From positions 992,001 to 1,056,000 of the forward strand of contig OY725489.1 in the NCBI GenBank assembly GCA_963281255.1: 64,000 nucleotides of DNA, written 5' to 3'. How positions within the stretch are numbered: the stretch's first letter is position 1; each line of letters opens with the position of its first letter. Below the pieces are notes generated by a model, which searched no databases, was not told the DNA's origin, and saw only the letters and a list, made by a program, of their open reading frames with translations. Shown here in pieces: positions 22,004 through 35,000 of the stretch. This DNA is from Aphrocallistes beatrix (Eukaryota > Porifera > Hexactinellida > Sceptrulophora > Aphrocallistidae). Both the position numbers and the translations under genes were made by a program.

Positions 22004-23605
22004 TCATATATGTGTCCCCCCGTCTTTAGCAGTCAGCATTGCCAGCACATTGTCTAATCCCAGCGAAGAGGTCTCATTAGTCGCGATTGAAAGTTTGCTA
22101 AATGCACTTTTCTCCTTGGGCGGAGCGGGGCTAAACAAGTTCGGGGTAGTGACACCTTCGCCTCCAATGGAATGTCGCTTGCCCACAAGCCTGCTTAGTC
22201 CACTCCGCTCAGTCACTGTCCCATTCAAGGTGCTAGACTCTCCGTTAAAAGACTGCATCGGATTGATGAACCTCTCCTCCACCAGTTCGAGCGATTCTTC
22301 TCGGCTGCTCCGTGACCAATCGGAAGCCAGCGGGTGTCGCGGCGATTCTCCGATATGGACTAGGGATGATCGGCGATTCTGCGAAATGTAGCGAGACCCG
22401 TCTATGCCCACTTCGTCTGTGCTGCGAGTGGGGGAAGTGTCATCCGTGTCGATTCCGATTCGAGAGTAGATGAACTGCAGACTAGCTTGGAAGGTGACCA
22501 TGGCGTAGCTGAGCTTAGGGATGTGCAAGGTGTGCAATGAGAATGAGTTGAGGTAGAAGAGGTTAGCGCACAGCAGTCCCGCCTGAGCTCTCAGCAGGAT
22601 GTAGGCGAACAGGGGGATGAGGGTGTCAGCTGTGATGAGAGGAGGCTCGCTTGGGTTGTACAATATCTTCTCTTCTTTCTCCAACGTCTGGGATTCGTTG
22701 GCTATCAGGTCGAGAGTGTCTGAGATGCATTTCAACTTGGCGAACGGGGTGTGGTTGGATGACAAATCTGAGATACGTTCAATGGCAGAGAGGAAAGGGA
22801 AATTGAATTCCGGAGGAATTTCAAAGTCTGCTATAGCTAGTTCCTCGTTCTTAGACATATGCTTGAATATCTCCTGATCTTTTTTCCGACATTGCTTGGA
22901 ACAAACATAGAAAATTTTGTCATAGGCCTTCATGAGGGCATAATTCTCCACATAAATCCAAATCGGGAGAATGTCCTTCCTCTCCAGATCTCTCCTCTCG
23001 TTTGGGAAACTCTTCTTCATTGTTTGATCGCACATCTCTTTTATCTTCGAGATTGCGTGGTCGAGGAAATCCACCAGAATCGTGTAATGGTCATTGAAAT
23101 CTCCGATTTGTTCATTCAAGAACAGCCGAGCTCTCCGATGCGTAGGCAAGCTCTCCCACTCAGTTTCTCCTTGCTTGATTATTTCGAATATGTTAGTTCT
23201 GCCCGCACTTTTGAGTGGAGAAAAATCACATTTAGGATGTAGAGGTCGATCTATGACAACGGTGCGATATTCAACATAGTTTACATCATAGCCGATTTCC
23301 TCATAAATTATTTGCACCGGCGAGGGAATGTTATCGTTCAGAATCTCCCCATTTCCTATGGAAAATACTTCTTCATGCTCTCTAGCTAATTTCGCAATGA
23401 ACTGCGATTTGATATATGGAGATGGCTGTAAGAGATGGTAATTTACGAACTCGATGTTAAATCTGGTGTTAGCGAGCGTGCTGGAGTGTGGAATGCAAAT
23501 GAGATTCGACTGTTGTTGAGCCCGAGCCATTGCTAGGGAGTACTTGGTTTGAAGGAGTGTGAAAAATTCATTTTTAGGCCCAAGTTCATCTGAAAAATCC
23601 ACCAT
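22004..23605 (-). CDS. VARP/ANKRD27-like VPS9-domain protein lacking ankyrin repeats
   Basis: A single exon of 533 residues, start at 23605. The N-terminal 270 residues follow the ANKRD27 (VARP) N-terminal region in order: a short FFTLLQTKYSLAMARA-type start, LICIPHSSTL, PVQIIYEE. A VPS9 domain covers about 270-385, with PFAKLKCI and ADTLIPLFAYILLRA near the conserved helix pair that binds Rab5/Rab21-type GTPases. Residues 390-533 are Ser-rich and low in order. Vertebrate VARP continues with two ankyrin-repeat blocks that bind Rab32/38, VAMP7 and retromer; none is present here before the stop, and none is seen downstream. It is probably a Rab GEF on endosomes. Start and stop are unambiguous within this exon. 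Confidence 0.78.
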   Translation of the reverse strand: MVDFSDELGPKNEFFTLLQTKYSLAMARAQQQSNLICIPHSSTLANTRFNIEFVNYHLLQPSPYIKSQFIAKLAREHEEVFSIGNGEILNDNIPSPVQIIYEEIGYDVNYVEYRTVVIDRPLHPKCDFSPLKSAGRTNIFEIIKQGETEWESLPTHRRARLFLNEQIGDFNDHYTILVDFLDHAISKIKEMCDQTMKKSFPNERRDLERKDILPIWIYVENYALMKAYDKIFYVCSKQCRKKDQEIFKHMSKNEELAIADFEIPPEFNFPFLSAIERISDLSSNHTPFAKLKCISDTLDLIANESQTLEKEEKILYNPSEPPLITADTLIPLFAYILLRAQAGLLCANLFYLNSFSLHTLHIPKLSYAMVTFQASLQFIYSRIGIDTDDTSPTRSTDEVGIDGSRYISQNRRSSLVHIGESPRHPLASDWSRSSREESLELVEERFINPMQSFNGESSTLNGTVTERSGLSRLVGKRHSIGGEGVTTPNLFSPAPPKEKSAFSKLSIATNETSSLGLDNVLAMLTAKDGGTHI

Positions 23606-23865
23606 TGTCTAATCCGTGTAACAATTTAAATGTATGGAATGTATTTCATATTCAACTTTAATACTAGCGTCGTAGAGAAGCTAGAAAGGCATAACGGTAG
23701 GAATAAGTGGCACGAGTTGATTTATTAATCATATGGCATCAGGATATCTGATTGGATATTGATTGCATAATACAAATAGATATAGAATGTGTTGGTTAAC
23801 ATATCCTAACTTTTCTAAGGTCAGATCAGCACTTTATTAATAATGCCACCAACATGATTATATAT

Positions 23866-23963
23866 CAGCTCCTTTAGTGGTACGTGGAGACCATTATGGT
23901 GGCACGCGGAGACCCTGATATCTGCGGAAGTGGTACGAGGTGTGAAAAGTTTGAGAACCACTG
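23866..23963. mobile_element. hAT MITE with 8-bp target duplication
   Basis: Its 98 bp end in AAAAGTTTGAGAACCACTG, a common hAT terminus, and begin at CAGCTCCTTTAGTGGTACG; perfect TTATATAT duplications flank it (23858-23865 and 23964-23971). The left terminal repeat is degenerate. Confidence 0.8.
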
Positions 23964-24479
23964 TTATATATAATGTCAGTAAATTAAATCCGAATTAACC
24001 TTGATCTTCAAATGGTTTGATTCAATTAAACTCAATGATCTGAAGAGAATATTTTATGAGTTAAATCAAGGAGTCATAGCTGATATGATTAATATCAGAA
24101 TAAAGAATGGAATTCGTGACTTAACTGTTGCGTTAGATTTGACTTAAGTTGGGTGATATAATTAAAATGTTAATTAAACTCACAAGGCACCTACTTATAT
24201 GCTGAATCCAGAGTCCATACCTTCTAATTCCCTCAATACTCCTATTTTTCAAAGGAAAATAGAACAATTAATAAATCCTGCGAAATTCAACAGTTAGGTT
24301 TCTACCCTTATCCCTAGTTATTAATCAAATTCTTAGCTCCATATGGAGCTGTGAAACTAGAATTAGAACTCAAATGTAGAAGTGTGCCACAGGTGTCTTG
24401 AAGTCATTCGATGTCAGAATGGTCCGTGAATTTAAATACAATCGAATAGATTATATAATGACACTTCATACAATATGAG

Positions 24480-24872
24480 GCATGATAAAAGCGGGATACG
24501 GAATTGAATGTTGTGGAACATGCTAGCATAAGGTATTATACTTGTAACAAAACATCGGGATATGGTGGAGATTTTTCATAAAAAAAGCTGAACATTCGAA
24601 AATTTAATTGAATAGAAGAGCGGAAAAACGGGACGGTCGCAAATAAAATGGATGGTGAGCCTGCATATATGCTAACTGTCCCGTTTTTTCACTCTTCTAT
24701 TGAGCTAATTTTCACGAGTGTTCTGCTTTTACATGAAATTTCCCCACTATGTCCCGGATTTTTCATTCTATGTAGAATACTTTTCCATTGCGTTCCGCCA
24801 TGTCCCGCGAAATTCAACGCTTCGTCCCGCTTTTATCATCATGGCTCAAGTTGGTATGTATGAGCCTGTCCA
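24480..24872. repeat. Interspersed repeat related to the one at the gap
   Basis: Both edges carry AAAAGCGGGA or its complement with CATAC/CATAT words. The right edge (TGGCTCAAGTTGGTATGTATG) is the inverse of the sequence at 14212. CCCGTTTTTTC/GAAAAACGGG arms near 24625 and 24680 form an internal palindrome. Confidence 0.55.
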
Positions 24873-24896
24873 TATCTCGTACTAGGACCCCGTACC

Positions 24897-25052
24897 GAGA
24901 CTGTATAGTTTGATCAGAAAATAAGTATGTATAATTTTAATCAGAAAACTAATGTAGAATTTTGATCAGAAATGTGGAATTTGTATTAATTTGTATTGAA
25001 ATTTCACATTTCTGATCATAAGTCTACACATTTTCAGATCAAAATATACAGT
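24897..25052. mobile_element. Palindromic MITE-like element
   Basis: GAGACTGTATAGTTTGATC at the left is inverted at the right (GATCAAAATATACAGTCTC). Repeated TGATCAGAAA words occur inside, in both orientations. Confidence 0.6.
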
Positions 25053-26330
25053 CTCCCCCATAATACCAAAGAGGAAACATTGTGCACGTGCTTAGATAGA
25101 AAACAATCAGCCTTATTTATCCATTATTCACCGTTATCATTTATCTTCCAAGCTCAAAATCAATCGCGTATGCCGTGAAACCTTCCATAACGACGACCTC
25201 TCAAGGCACTTGCGAAGGAATAATAATAGCCATTATAAGCACCTGAGGCAGTTGTGTGCACAGGTGGCTGTTATATAGAATGGTCGTTAACCAGGTTTTA
25301 CCATATATTAGATGTAACTACGTAAAAACAAATATGAAAATTAGTATGCAATTATATGGGTATCTTGCCATGGCTGCCAAAATTGTCATGATTGTAGTAG
25401 ATGGTTGAAGAGAACTAATTTTCTGAGATGTCGAAACCCTACCTATATACGTGCAGTTGCACTCTCAGACAATAGTGAAACCTTTTTAACAAATTCCGCG
25501 CGAGTTAGGGATTTTTACTGGGTTCAAGTACCCGAGATAATTGGAATGTCCGATTGTTTTAAATACGATACTAAAATTTGCATATCAATGCTGAATTCCA
25601 TTTCTCACTCATCAATGAAGATTGTGAAGATCTTTATTGAACCATACTCCATAGTAAGATCACGTTGTATTCCTTATTAATTTCTCACAAGACGTAAATA
25701 TGTGTACCAAAGGGCCAAGGTTGCTGCTTTGCACAGCAAAATAGTTCTTAATCGATGTGCTAGGAGATTGGAGGTATAAAAATTTGCGCCTGATGGACTT
25801 TTTTTGAACAAATAACTGGTAAAGGAGTTAACTAATTGCTCGTATAAGTCCAATACTAATTTATTCAAAAGAACAAGCGAGTTTATGTAAATAATTTGTA
25901 AATTTAACCGCATCCTGCAATCAACAAGATTCTACCATAATCAGAATTGACCACTCTTGTTTGTTTATACGTATTATTACCAATTTCGTCTATTCGTTAA
26001 AATGTTTTTTCAGAAAAGCTTTTTGAGAGCAACATCTATTTAAATTAATAAATGCTAATTTTGTTCTAAGGACACTCTTATTATTCGAAATACTACGTAT
26101 CATAGAAATTTCTCCATTCTTGAATATCAGAATTAGAATGTGACAAAAAATATATATACAATTCTAGGAAATAGAAAGAAAGTAATGTAAACACGTAATT
26201 AGCAGATTATCATTACAAATATTAAAAAGGTTAAAACTCCTCTTTGTGTAGAAGGTTGGCTTTAGTAGTGAGCGCCTCTTAATAAAGGTAGTGCTGCTTC
26301 ATTAAAGTAGACGAGTGTAGAGTGGGGGTA

Positions 26331-29300
26331 TTAGAAGTTTTCCGGTGTCAAACAATGAGTTCGGTTTAGTTTGTTTTTATACGTGTAAGGTTCGTAGGAG
26401 TTGCAATGTTCGACAGACCTGCGTGAGCGATAGTCGGTGCTGGAGTTGGAGGAGGTAGGGGAAACCAAGTCTTTCAGAGAGTGCAGAGATACTGATTGGG
26501 TAATGCTGACATCCATATCATCTTCTTCTTTGTGACTTGTTATCCGATGTTTATGGCTCAAGGTGAGGGATGCATAAGGCGTTTTGGACGTAAAAGAGGT
26601 TCTATCGCTATCCTTATAAAGCAAATTTGGGCGTGTATAACGGATACAATTGACGGAGGGGCTTAAAAGAGGAGACCTTGGGTTACTGGTGGATTGGTTA
26701 GAATTATTATTGTGGTTGGCTAGCGAGTTGGAAAAAGTGCTGCTCGACTCGTTTAAGAAATGTTCTTTATAGGCATGATTGCTCAGTTGCACCTTTTCCA
26801 AGTCAATTTTGGAATAGGGCAGCCAGATACGGCGGACGTGCTGGGCGGTGCAGAGGCAAGGTTGGGGAGTTGTGTCCAGGGATTTCATACGTGGCAGTGT
26901 CTTGGTCGAGTATTCTCTGCTGCCTCTCCTTGAGATGGAGAGAGATGAGAGGACAGGACTAGAAGGCCTAGAGTCCTGATCCACAAGGTCTTTCAGGTTG
27001 TCCACACTCCTGCTCGCGTCTCTACTGGAACTGTAGAAGGAATTGTTCGGAAGAGTTGGAGTAGCAGGGGTGGAAGAAATATTGGAGGATTTATAATTAA
27101 AGGAATTTAACGGTTCACAACTGAGGCGCCGTTGCGTTAATGGTGAAATGTCAGAGCGGTTGCTAAACGGGTCAAGACTCTTCACCGATTCTAGTTTATT
27201 TCTCTTTAGTTCAATGGACCTAAGTGGTTGAAGGACTTTGGAAGATGAGGAGGGCCTGCTAGGGGAAGGTGTTTCAATCGGAGAAGTGTCCGAGTGTGTA
27301 GTGAGCGTGCTCGAGGTAGTATCGCTGTAGTTGAAGTAGCGTATGAGGTTATCCAGTCTGTAGCTCGTCGAGTTAGTCGTCGGTATTTCGAGGTTGTTGC
27401 TGGGACTTTTCGCGTATTTGGACACTCGGGTTTTGCTAGAAAGAAGAGATGGTATTGCTTCATGCGAGGAAGTACTCTTGCTTTCAGCGATACGCTTTCG
27501 CGATGGTGTCTTTGCATGGTTTGGAGAATCCCTGTCAATACTTTTGTTCTCAGTCGAATCTGATTCCTCTGGGATAGTGCTGTACTTGCTCTCACTTGGA
27601 TTTCTCTGTTCAGCGGTTGTGTTATGTTCATAGTCCCCAGCTTTGAATGGAATGCCTGGAATGCCAACAAACAGGTTAGTATCTGACCTCATTCGGTTCT
27701 TCTTTCTCTTGCTATCTGTGCTGTCACTTTGTAGCTTCGAATCCTTTTCGCCAAGAGTTGAAGCAGTCGGAGATGTCTTTTCACTTCGCTTTATTGTTGG
27801 TTTTGAAATCTTTTCTTCATTCGATTCGGGGATGGAGATAGTGGGTTTCTTCATGTCTCTACCCCGATACCTCGAGCTGCAAGAGCCATATCTATATTCA
27901 GTTCGATCTTCTTTCGGAGATGAAGTCTTGTGGAACTTCTCCTCTGATCCCTTGCTAATATTTCTGGATACAGAGTCAGCGATAGTTTTGCCATTAACTG
28001 TCTCCTTCGCCTTGTTAATAGTAACTTCTTCAGGTGTTTCTGTCTTGGTGTAACTTTGCTCAACTTTAGTATTCGCAATCGAATCAGTACGCGTCTCATC
28101 CTCCTCAGGAATTCTACTCTCCTCAGGCGTACCAGGTGTGGAGTGTATACTCAGCTGACTGGTTCTGTACAAATCAACTGACATGTTTGAACCCAGGTTC
28201 GTGGAGATATCGCTGAAATCGCTGAGTCCACTTGAAGTGGAAGCATGGAAATCAGGACTATCCGTGAAATGTCTCTGCGCCAATGAGGCATCGTCATATG
28301 TTTTCAACCACTGATGACGTAGGCATTGGTCAGCATTAAGACGTCTCCTACACAAGCAAGTTAAGATTTAAGATTGAGTAACACTTGGAAGATATACAAG
28401 ATTCTAGTCAGTGTAAAATTCAGTGTTATGACTCACTTTGGAGTTTTAACTAAAAGACTTCGGATGAAATCTTTCGCGTTCTCAGAAACTTCAGTGAAGA
28501 CCTCATCATCAAAGTCGTATTTCGCTTGAGAAACATTACTAAGGATGTCTGCTTGTTCCCCAAACCTGGACGGCTCGTCACCAATCGAGTCATCGTCTTC
28601 TGGAAGGAAAGGAGAATATCCACAAAGTCTAGAGAGGAGAAATGGCTTTCAATCCCTTGAATCCTTAGTTTATATTCAGAAAAATCATATAATTAGATTG
28701 TACCAATGATATTTATCCTATCAAATTACGTACACTTTGTCTTAAGTTTTAAACTCACTAATTGACTAATTAATTTGATAAAAATACTCTGTTGTCTGAG
28801 TTTAATTGATGAATGGTTCAACTAAATTATCATCATAATCATGAGAAAGAAGAAAATATTTCTCTTGACATAATTGCATAATTATTTGTAGCATCAAGGT
28901 TTAGATAATCACTATCTATCTATTCAAAATATTCCATCAATAACGAACAAAAAAAGTATGCTAGTTCATTAATCACCATTTAGTCAAAGATTGAAATTAT
29001 GGATTCGATTAAAACATCTTAATACCAAACAATGCAATCACTTTCTTTAACAATTATAATCCATTACATCAATCAGTAGATAAAGATTGATGAGTGAGAA
29101 GTGTTATTCATGAAAACACGGTAATGACACCTTTTCAGGTAATTGGCTTGATTATAAATCTGAAATCAGTTTGTTATGAACTAACCGACTCATGACTCTA
29201 TAACAGATTATCGGAAACTTTGAATATCTCATATTCTAAGTTTCTGCTGTAATGAGAAATTGAGAATTTTATTGGTCATGAGTTTGTGAGTTCAGATTCT

Positions 29301-31989
29301 ATTCAACATACTTCATTATTCCAAATTTCAGATAGAATTCTGATAAATGAAATGATCAAATACTGACTAAAGTTTGTCAGCAAGAATTCGGTCAATTCCC
29401 ATTTATTAAACCCTCAATGGTTCCGTACTATCATGTATAATGCTAAGTTAAATATTTGGTTGGGTTTCATTGGTTTTCCGTATTCTTTTCTGATATCTTA
29501 CGCACTGAAACGAATCGTTCTATCCAATATCAGAGAATTTTCTATACCTAAGCTTCGGGAAAGAATTATTAGTATGTACTATCCGTAAGTACGCACTAGC
29601 CGAGTTTGTACACATAGAAATCTATATTATAGATGGATTTTGGTTCAGAGAAATGAGTACGTACTAAACCGAAGAACGTATTATCCGAATACGTGCTAAC
29701 CGAGTTCTCTGTAATTACAAATTCGTACGGGTCATTCAAATGCATAAGAAAAAAGAATAGATAAGAGAAATTGTATAATAGAGCCAATGTTCCTTCACAG
29801 CTGATTTGCATTGAGTTACAACATTCTACTAAGTTCATAACGCCCTTTACTCAATTGCGAGTTCAAAATATGGAAACTTTAGTACTTCACACCAATTTCC
29901 TCACTACTTTATCATCAAAAAATGAATCTAATTATTACGACAACCATTGATTGTGTAGTGCATGTGTGAAATTCCTGTTTATAGGAACACCTGGAATTCT
30001 GAAATTTACTTTGTATGGGTTGAAGGACATCCTACTAGGAATTGACCCTAATTCAATGTTAAAATTTTGCCAGATAAAGAACAAGGCAATCAGTGGTTGA
30101 CCACATACTAGTACCGCAGAACAAAGTTGAAATCAATACTTGAACGCAACATACGTTGTGTTTAGGATGATTGGAATAGTAAGGAGTTGTTGAGAAAATG
30201 AACAGCCACGCATTAATAACTTTTAAGGGGAAATTGGCTACGACAATTATTATCAAATAATATAATAATAAATATAACATATTTTTGAACCGAGATTGAA
30301 TCATGCAATTTTCAAATTCCAATAATAATTCTGCACCCATAGGTATTTTAAACTTCAATTTAAATTTAAAAAACCGATTAGTGTGGTTGTTAAATCATGA
30401 TCTATTTTGGAATCATTGATTTGCTAGATAAAAATTAACGTGCCGTAACCTAAATATTATTTTATATGTATGTGTAAATCACCTCAGTTAGCAAATCTTT
30501 GAGTTACATAGTATGTTAATTTATAACGAATATATGATCTAAACGCAATCAGCTCATCACTAACCACTTAGATCGAGAGAGAGGATAATCGTAATCGATA
30601 CCATTGATAGTCCGAACACATCACGATGATGCTCAAGTTCATTATCATAAATGCCATACATACCAATTGCATGTAAACCAAAGCATTGTTAAACGTCCAT
30701 ACGTTAAGAATCTACTTCGAGGCATTGACTGAAAAGTACACCAAAACTTAACAATGTTTGAAACTTTAAATGTCTTCCAATGCATAGCAATGAGTGCATA
30801 AACAATGTAGAGGAATTAGTTTACATGTACTCTTCCTAATTTATATTTTGATTGAATGGAAATTGCCGCGATGCTATTTTAATTAAAGTAATTGTCATTT
30901 TACGAGGAAAATAATGCTACAGATCTATTTGATAATTGAGAAGAGGTTACGATTATGTTTTCTCTTTTCTTTGATCGACCACGAAATTATTTCGCAATCA
31001 TGGTTCAATTGTGTAAATAAAGTAAATAAACACGGGGCATACATCACATTGGCAATTTATTAGATGTAGAAAGTGGAAGTTGCTGAAAATAATTTGACGA
31101 CTTTTAATTACTACAAAATCGTTGGTGGTTCTCAAAACCAGTTTAAAGCTAACAATTGCCAAGGTGGAGATACGTGTAATTGTGTGTATATCTACACTAC
31201 TAGAATCCTAATCAAATTATTAGAATTAGCTGATTGCCAGAATTAGACGAAACGGAATATCTTATGATGTAGCGTATTGGTTTTGATATAGAATGAAGTT
31301 GTAAAATATAGATTTGAACTTACAATGCATATGTGAGGGCTCCAAGGCTCCTATCAAAAAAATAAAGAGCTGATAAACACAAGAATAAGAATTGGATAAT
31401 ACGAATCTGAAGTACTTGTTAAAATTCTCAAACGTAAGAGAATAAAGAATCTCCACATGATCAATGAGATAGTGACTGATATTATGTAGGATTATAATAG
31501 CAATTAAATGAGTGCAAAAGTTTGTATTGTTTACACTCAAGATATAGGAAAAATCACGATTTTAGCTCAGATCATATCACACTACAACTGGAATGTGTCC
31601 TAGCAGATGCTAGGCTCTCATCACGAAAGTAAATAATTCCTAAAAATATTGCGTCATATGATTAAGATTAATTCATAGTCTTACCACATGTCCGAAGCAG
31701 TTGTGAGGGGCTCGAAGTTAATCACTTCTGGAGCTAAATGGATAGAGAGAGAGGTTAATACAATGCACCTAGATATCGATTAGACCATTACTCCTACATC
31801 AGTCATAGTCTAGTCTAGTCTAACGTATATTAAATCATTAAAGTCTCATTTGAACATTAATCCCACGAGTTCAAATCAAGCAAATGTCGTTGTTGCCTTG
31901 TGAAAAGTGTTATCGAAATTTGGTTAAGACGTGAATAATCACATCAACCTAACTAGTGAAATATATGAGGAAACATGAATATTTGATCC

Positions 31990-32046
<57 letters not shown>

Positions 32047-35000
32047 CAAGATAACACATCAATATATATTTTGCACTGCATTCGTTAATTATACATAAAT
32101 CAACATGTCTAGGAGAATAAGTGCAAATTTTAACAGATAATATTAACCATGATTTGCCGTGTTGTCCTCAAAACAAACTTGGACAAAGTCCAAATATAAT
32201 TAGAAATATATTAACATGTATAAGTTCGTCGAACTCAAGCACTTATATACATGGTACCAAGGTGTTAATTCCCGCAAAAAGCAACAGTATTTGTTCAAAA
32301 CTCAATGAAAAGACTGATCTAAGCAGAGTTTGAAAATGAAACATGAGTGGAAACCTTTCTCTATTTAACTTCATTACAATATGTTGTAGAGAAATTCAAT
32401 TGGTATAACTGCAGGATTCATTGCTAAAAAAGGATTTAGTCTTTTGGTTCAAGGTGTCACTATATACTCGTGTCAATTTGAAAGCCAACCGTTGAAATAG
32501 TTTAAAAACGACATCAATCTCTGTGTACTTAAAACAGATGTGTAATATCTTGTAACGAGCACGCAGTACGAGGTAAAAACATTGTTTTTTAAGGCTTCAA
32601 AGCACAAAAGAATTTTTCAATTTAAAATACATAGATTGAGGGTATATGGAAATTTGTGGATATGCTTACACATGTGGTGTATTTTTAACAGAGTTAGAAC
32701 AACTGTGGCTACCACACAGCAGGGAATGATTTTGGAATTACTTGTTTAGAAATGTATTTTATGTAAATTTACCACATAAATATTCAAAATGGGCCCTCCA
32801 AAATGTTCTTACAACTTAGCTAATTGTTCGTAACTTACCAACATACTCAGGTGTACCGATGATCCTCTTGAATTCCTCGGTTGGACTCAATTTAACCGCC
32901 AGACCGAAATCTGCTAATTTGATATCAAGTATTTGGTTGTTGATCAAAAGGATATTCTCCGGCTGTAGAAAGTAAAAATAAATTTATATTCGAATGTTGA
33001 TATGTCAATGTTAACGTTAATTAATTAATTATAATATATTTTATTGCTAGGGGGAACTGTATGCATACGTCCATAGCAACCAAACTTGCATAGAAAAATC
33101 CCTTATCTTAATGAAACATATTTAAGTTGAAGTTGGTAAAGCACTTGAGAGGTATTTTCTACTCTTATTTAGGTCCTATAATCATAGTGAAATTTTAGGG
33201 ATTTCAAAATTCCACTGTTGCTCTCAATAAGGTTGAACAATGTGTTCGATGAATCCTGTCAGGTTCTGCAAACCTTGAAATTAATTAATAAGACAATATA
33301 CCACTGACCTTTTATTGGGAAATTATACGATATCTTTTTCGAACGTTCTTATTATAAAGATAACCATCAAAGCAACACCATATATGGCAGATGTTCCAGT
33401 ATAAACAGAGTAATTCAATTCCGAACAATTCCGAATTGGCTCAGAAAGCTGATTTAATTCTGCTGGAAACTAGGGTAGCAACTAAACTCGGGCAAAATAT
33501 GTATGTTATGATAGCATCAGTCTTTCTTCACTACACTTCCTCTCAACTAAAATGTGTTTACGAGCAACAGCTCATTTACGGTCTATAAATCGTAACTTCG
33601 CAGTTACACAATCTTAGTGCCAGACGCGAAAGTGTGGGGATAACTGCAAGCATTGTGCAATGAGTAGTATCGAATATTGAAATAATTCAGTGTGAACAGT
33701 AGAGGAGGGTAAACAACTATTTAGCAAGTGTGTAGACATGTCCGCTATATTTAGCAAACAGGATTACTGACGATTATTACATTATTGGTGCTTGGGTAAA
33801 TGTGCCCAAGTTACTGAGATGATAGTCGGAAACTAAAAATACGCAGGTTATAGGTCAAGTAGCTTGAGCATAATCTGAAACCGCAAACGTTCTAATCAAA
33901 TGACTGTAAATAAGCCATCGTGAGAAAACAAGAATACTTATGTCCTTCCCATTGACGTTAAGGGTCATCACGAGTTACACAATATCAACGTACCTTTATA
34001 TCGAGATGGAGAATGCTTTTATTGTGGAGAAATTTGAGGGCATCGATAACTTGCTTGAGAACGTAGACAGACTCTTTTTCTGTGAAAGGATCGGCGTAGA
34101 TTGCATGGTACAAATCTCCCCCCGTACACCTAGATGATTAGTATCAGTAGTCCATATACAAACTCGGTAGATATGCTTTGGTAGTAAAAAGGATTGTAAT
34201 CAGAATTTTATGATTAATTGCTTATACGAAAGAGCATGTTTGAACCAAGCGATTAAGCAGCTTTATTTCCTGCTAAATGGCAAACTGAATAATGCAATGA
34301 TTTCTGACAGTTGCATTCATTTTAACATCAGTTTTCATCATATGGCTTTATTCGTCTGATAGCCTTTTATGGAAGCGGTACTCTGAAGAAACTCTGAAAT
34401 CAGAACGTAAACGTCTACTCAAAAAACGCGAGCATTGAATTAGGCTACATAGCAACAAAATTATAGTATTCGTGCTAATGCATACCCTCTGAACTTTGAG
34501 GGGGTAGTATCAAATCGCGAATGAGAATGTTAGACGTTAAATAGTTGCATCGTTCGAATAAAATGGAAGAAATCGTGAATTTCGCCACTGTAAACTCGTG
34601 GACCATTTGCGACTAATTTATTTGCTATTCTACATAATTCATCAGCTGGAAGGATAATTCGTCTACTAGTTGAAAGTCGAGACATGATGCTCTTTATCAT
34701 TATAATGTGTTGAGCGAGATTGATATAAACAATCCGAGCATTCCGCACATACCGATCTAAATATGCTTACAATTCACTGCCAAGTATTCCCCGTAAACAA
34801 CATGACTTTACACTTTTCAACTGACGCAATTCATTCATGCGTAAATTATAAACTTACAATTCCAAGACGATTATCATGACAGTACTGCACTCGAACACTT
34901 CCTTCACATCGACAATCGAGCGATGCTCCACCAGTTCCTGAAGCAATTCCGCTTCTTGAAGGATTGTGTTGCGACAGTTCACGGCGTGATTGCGCTTTCG

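Larger units (their letters stand above)
23972..26330. other. Intergenic with repeats, no supported gene
   Basis: It contains the interspersed repeat at 24480-24872 and the MITE at 24897-25052. The frames at 24648 and 25405 have no recognisable protein features; the first lies inside the repeat. Confidence 0.55.

Noticed and set aside
24648-24863. 71-codon frame with the word LLLHEISP, also readable at the gap edge (14292)
   Set aside because: The shared peptide comes from the interspersed repeat at both sites, not from a gene.
25405-25680. 91-codon open frame on the + strand
   Set aside because: No domain or compositional sign of coding; isolated in repeat-rich DNA.
27206-28099. Several long frames opposite or alongside the DRAK tail exon
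   Set aside because: They are out-of-frame shadows of the Ser/Arg-rich coding exon.
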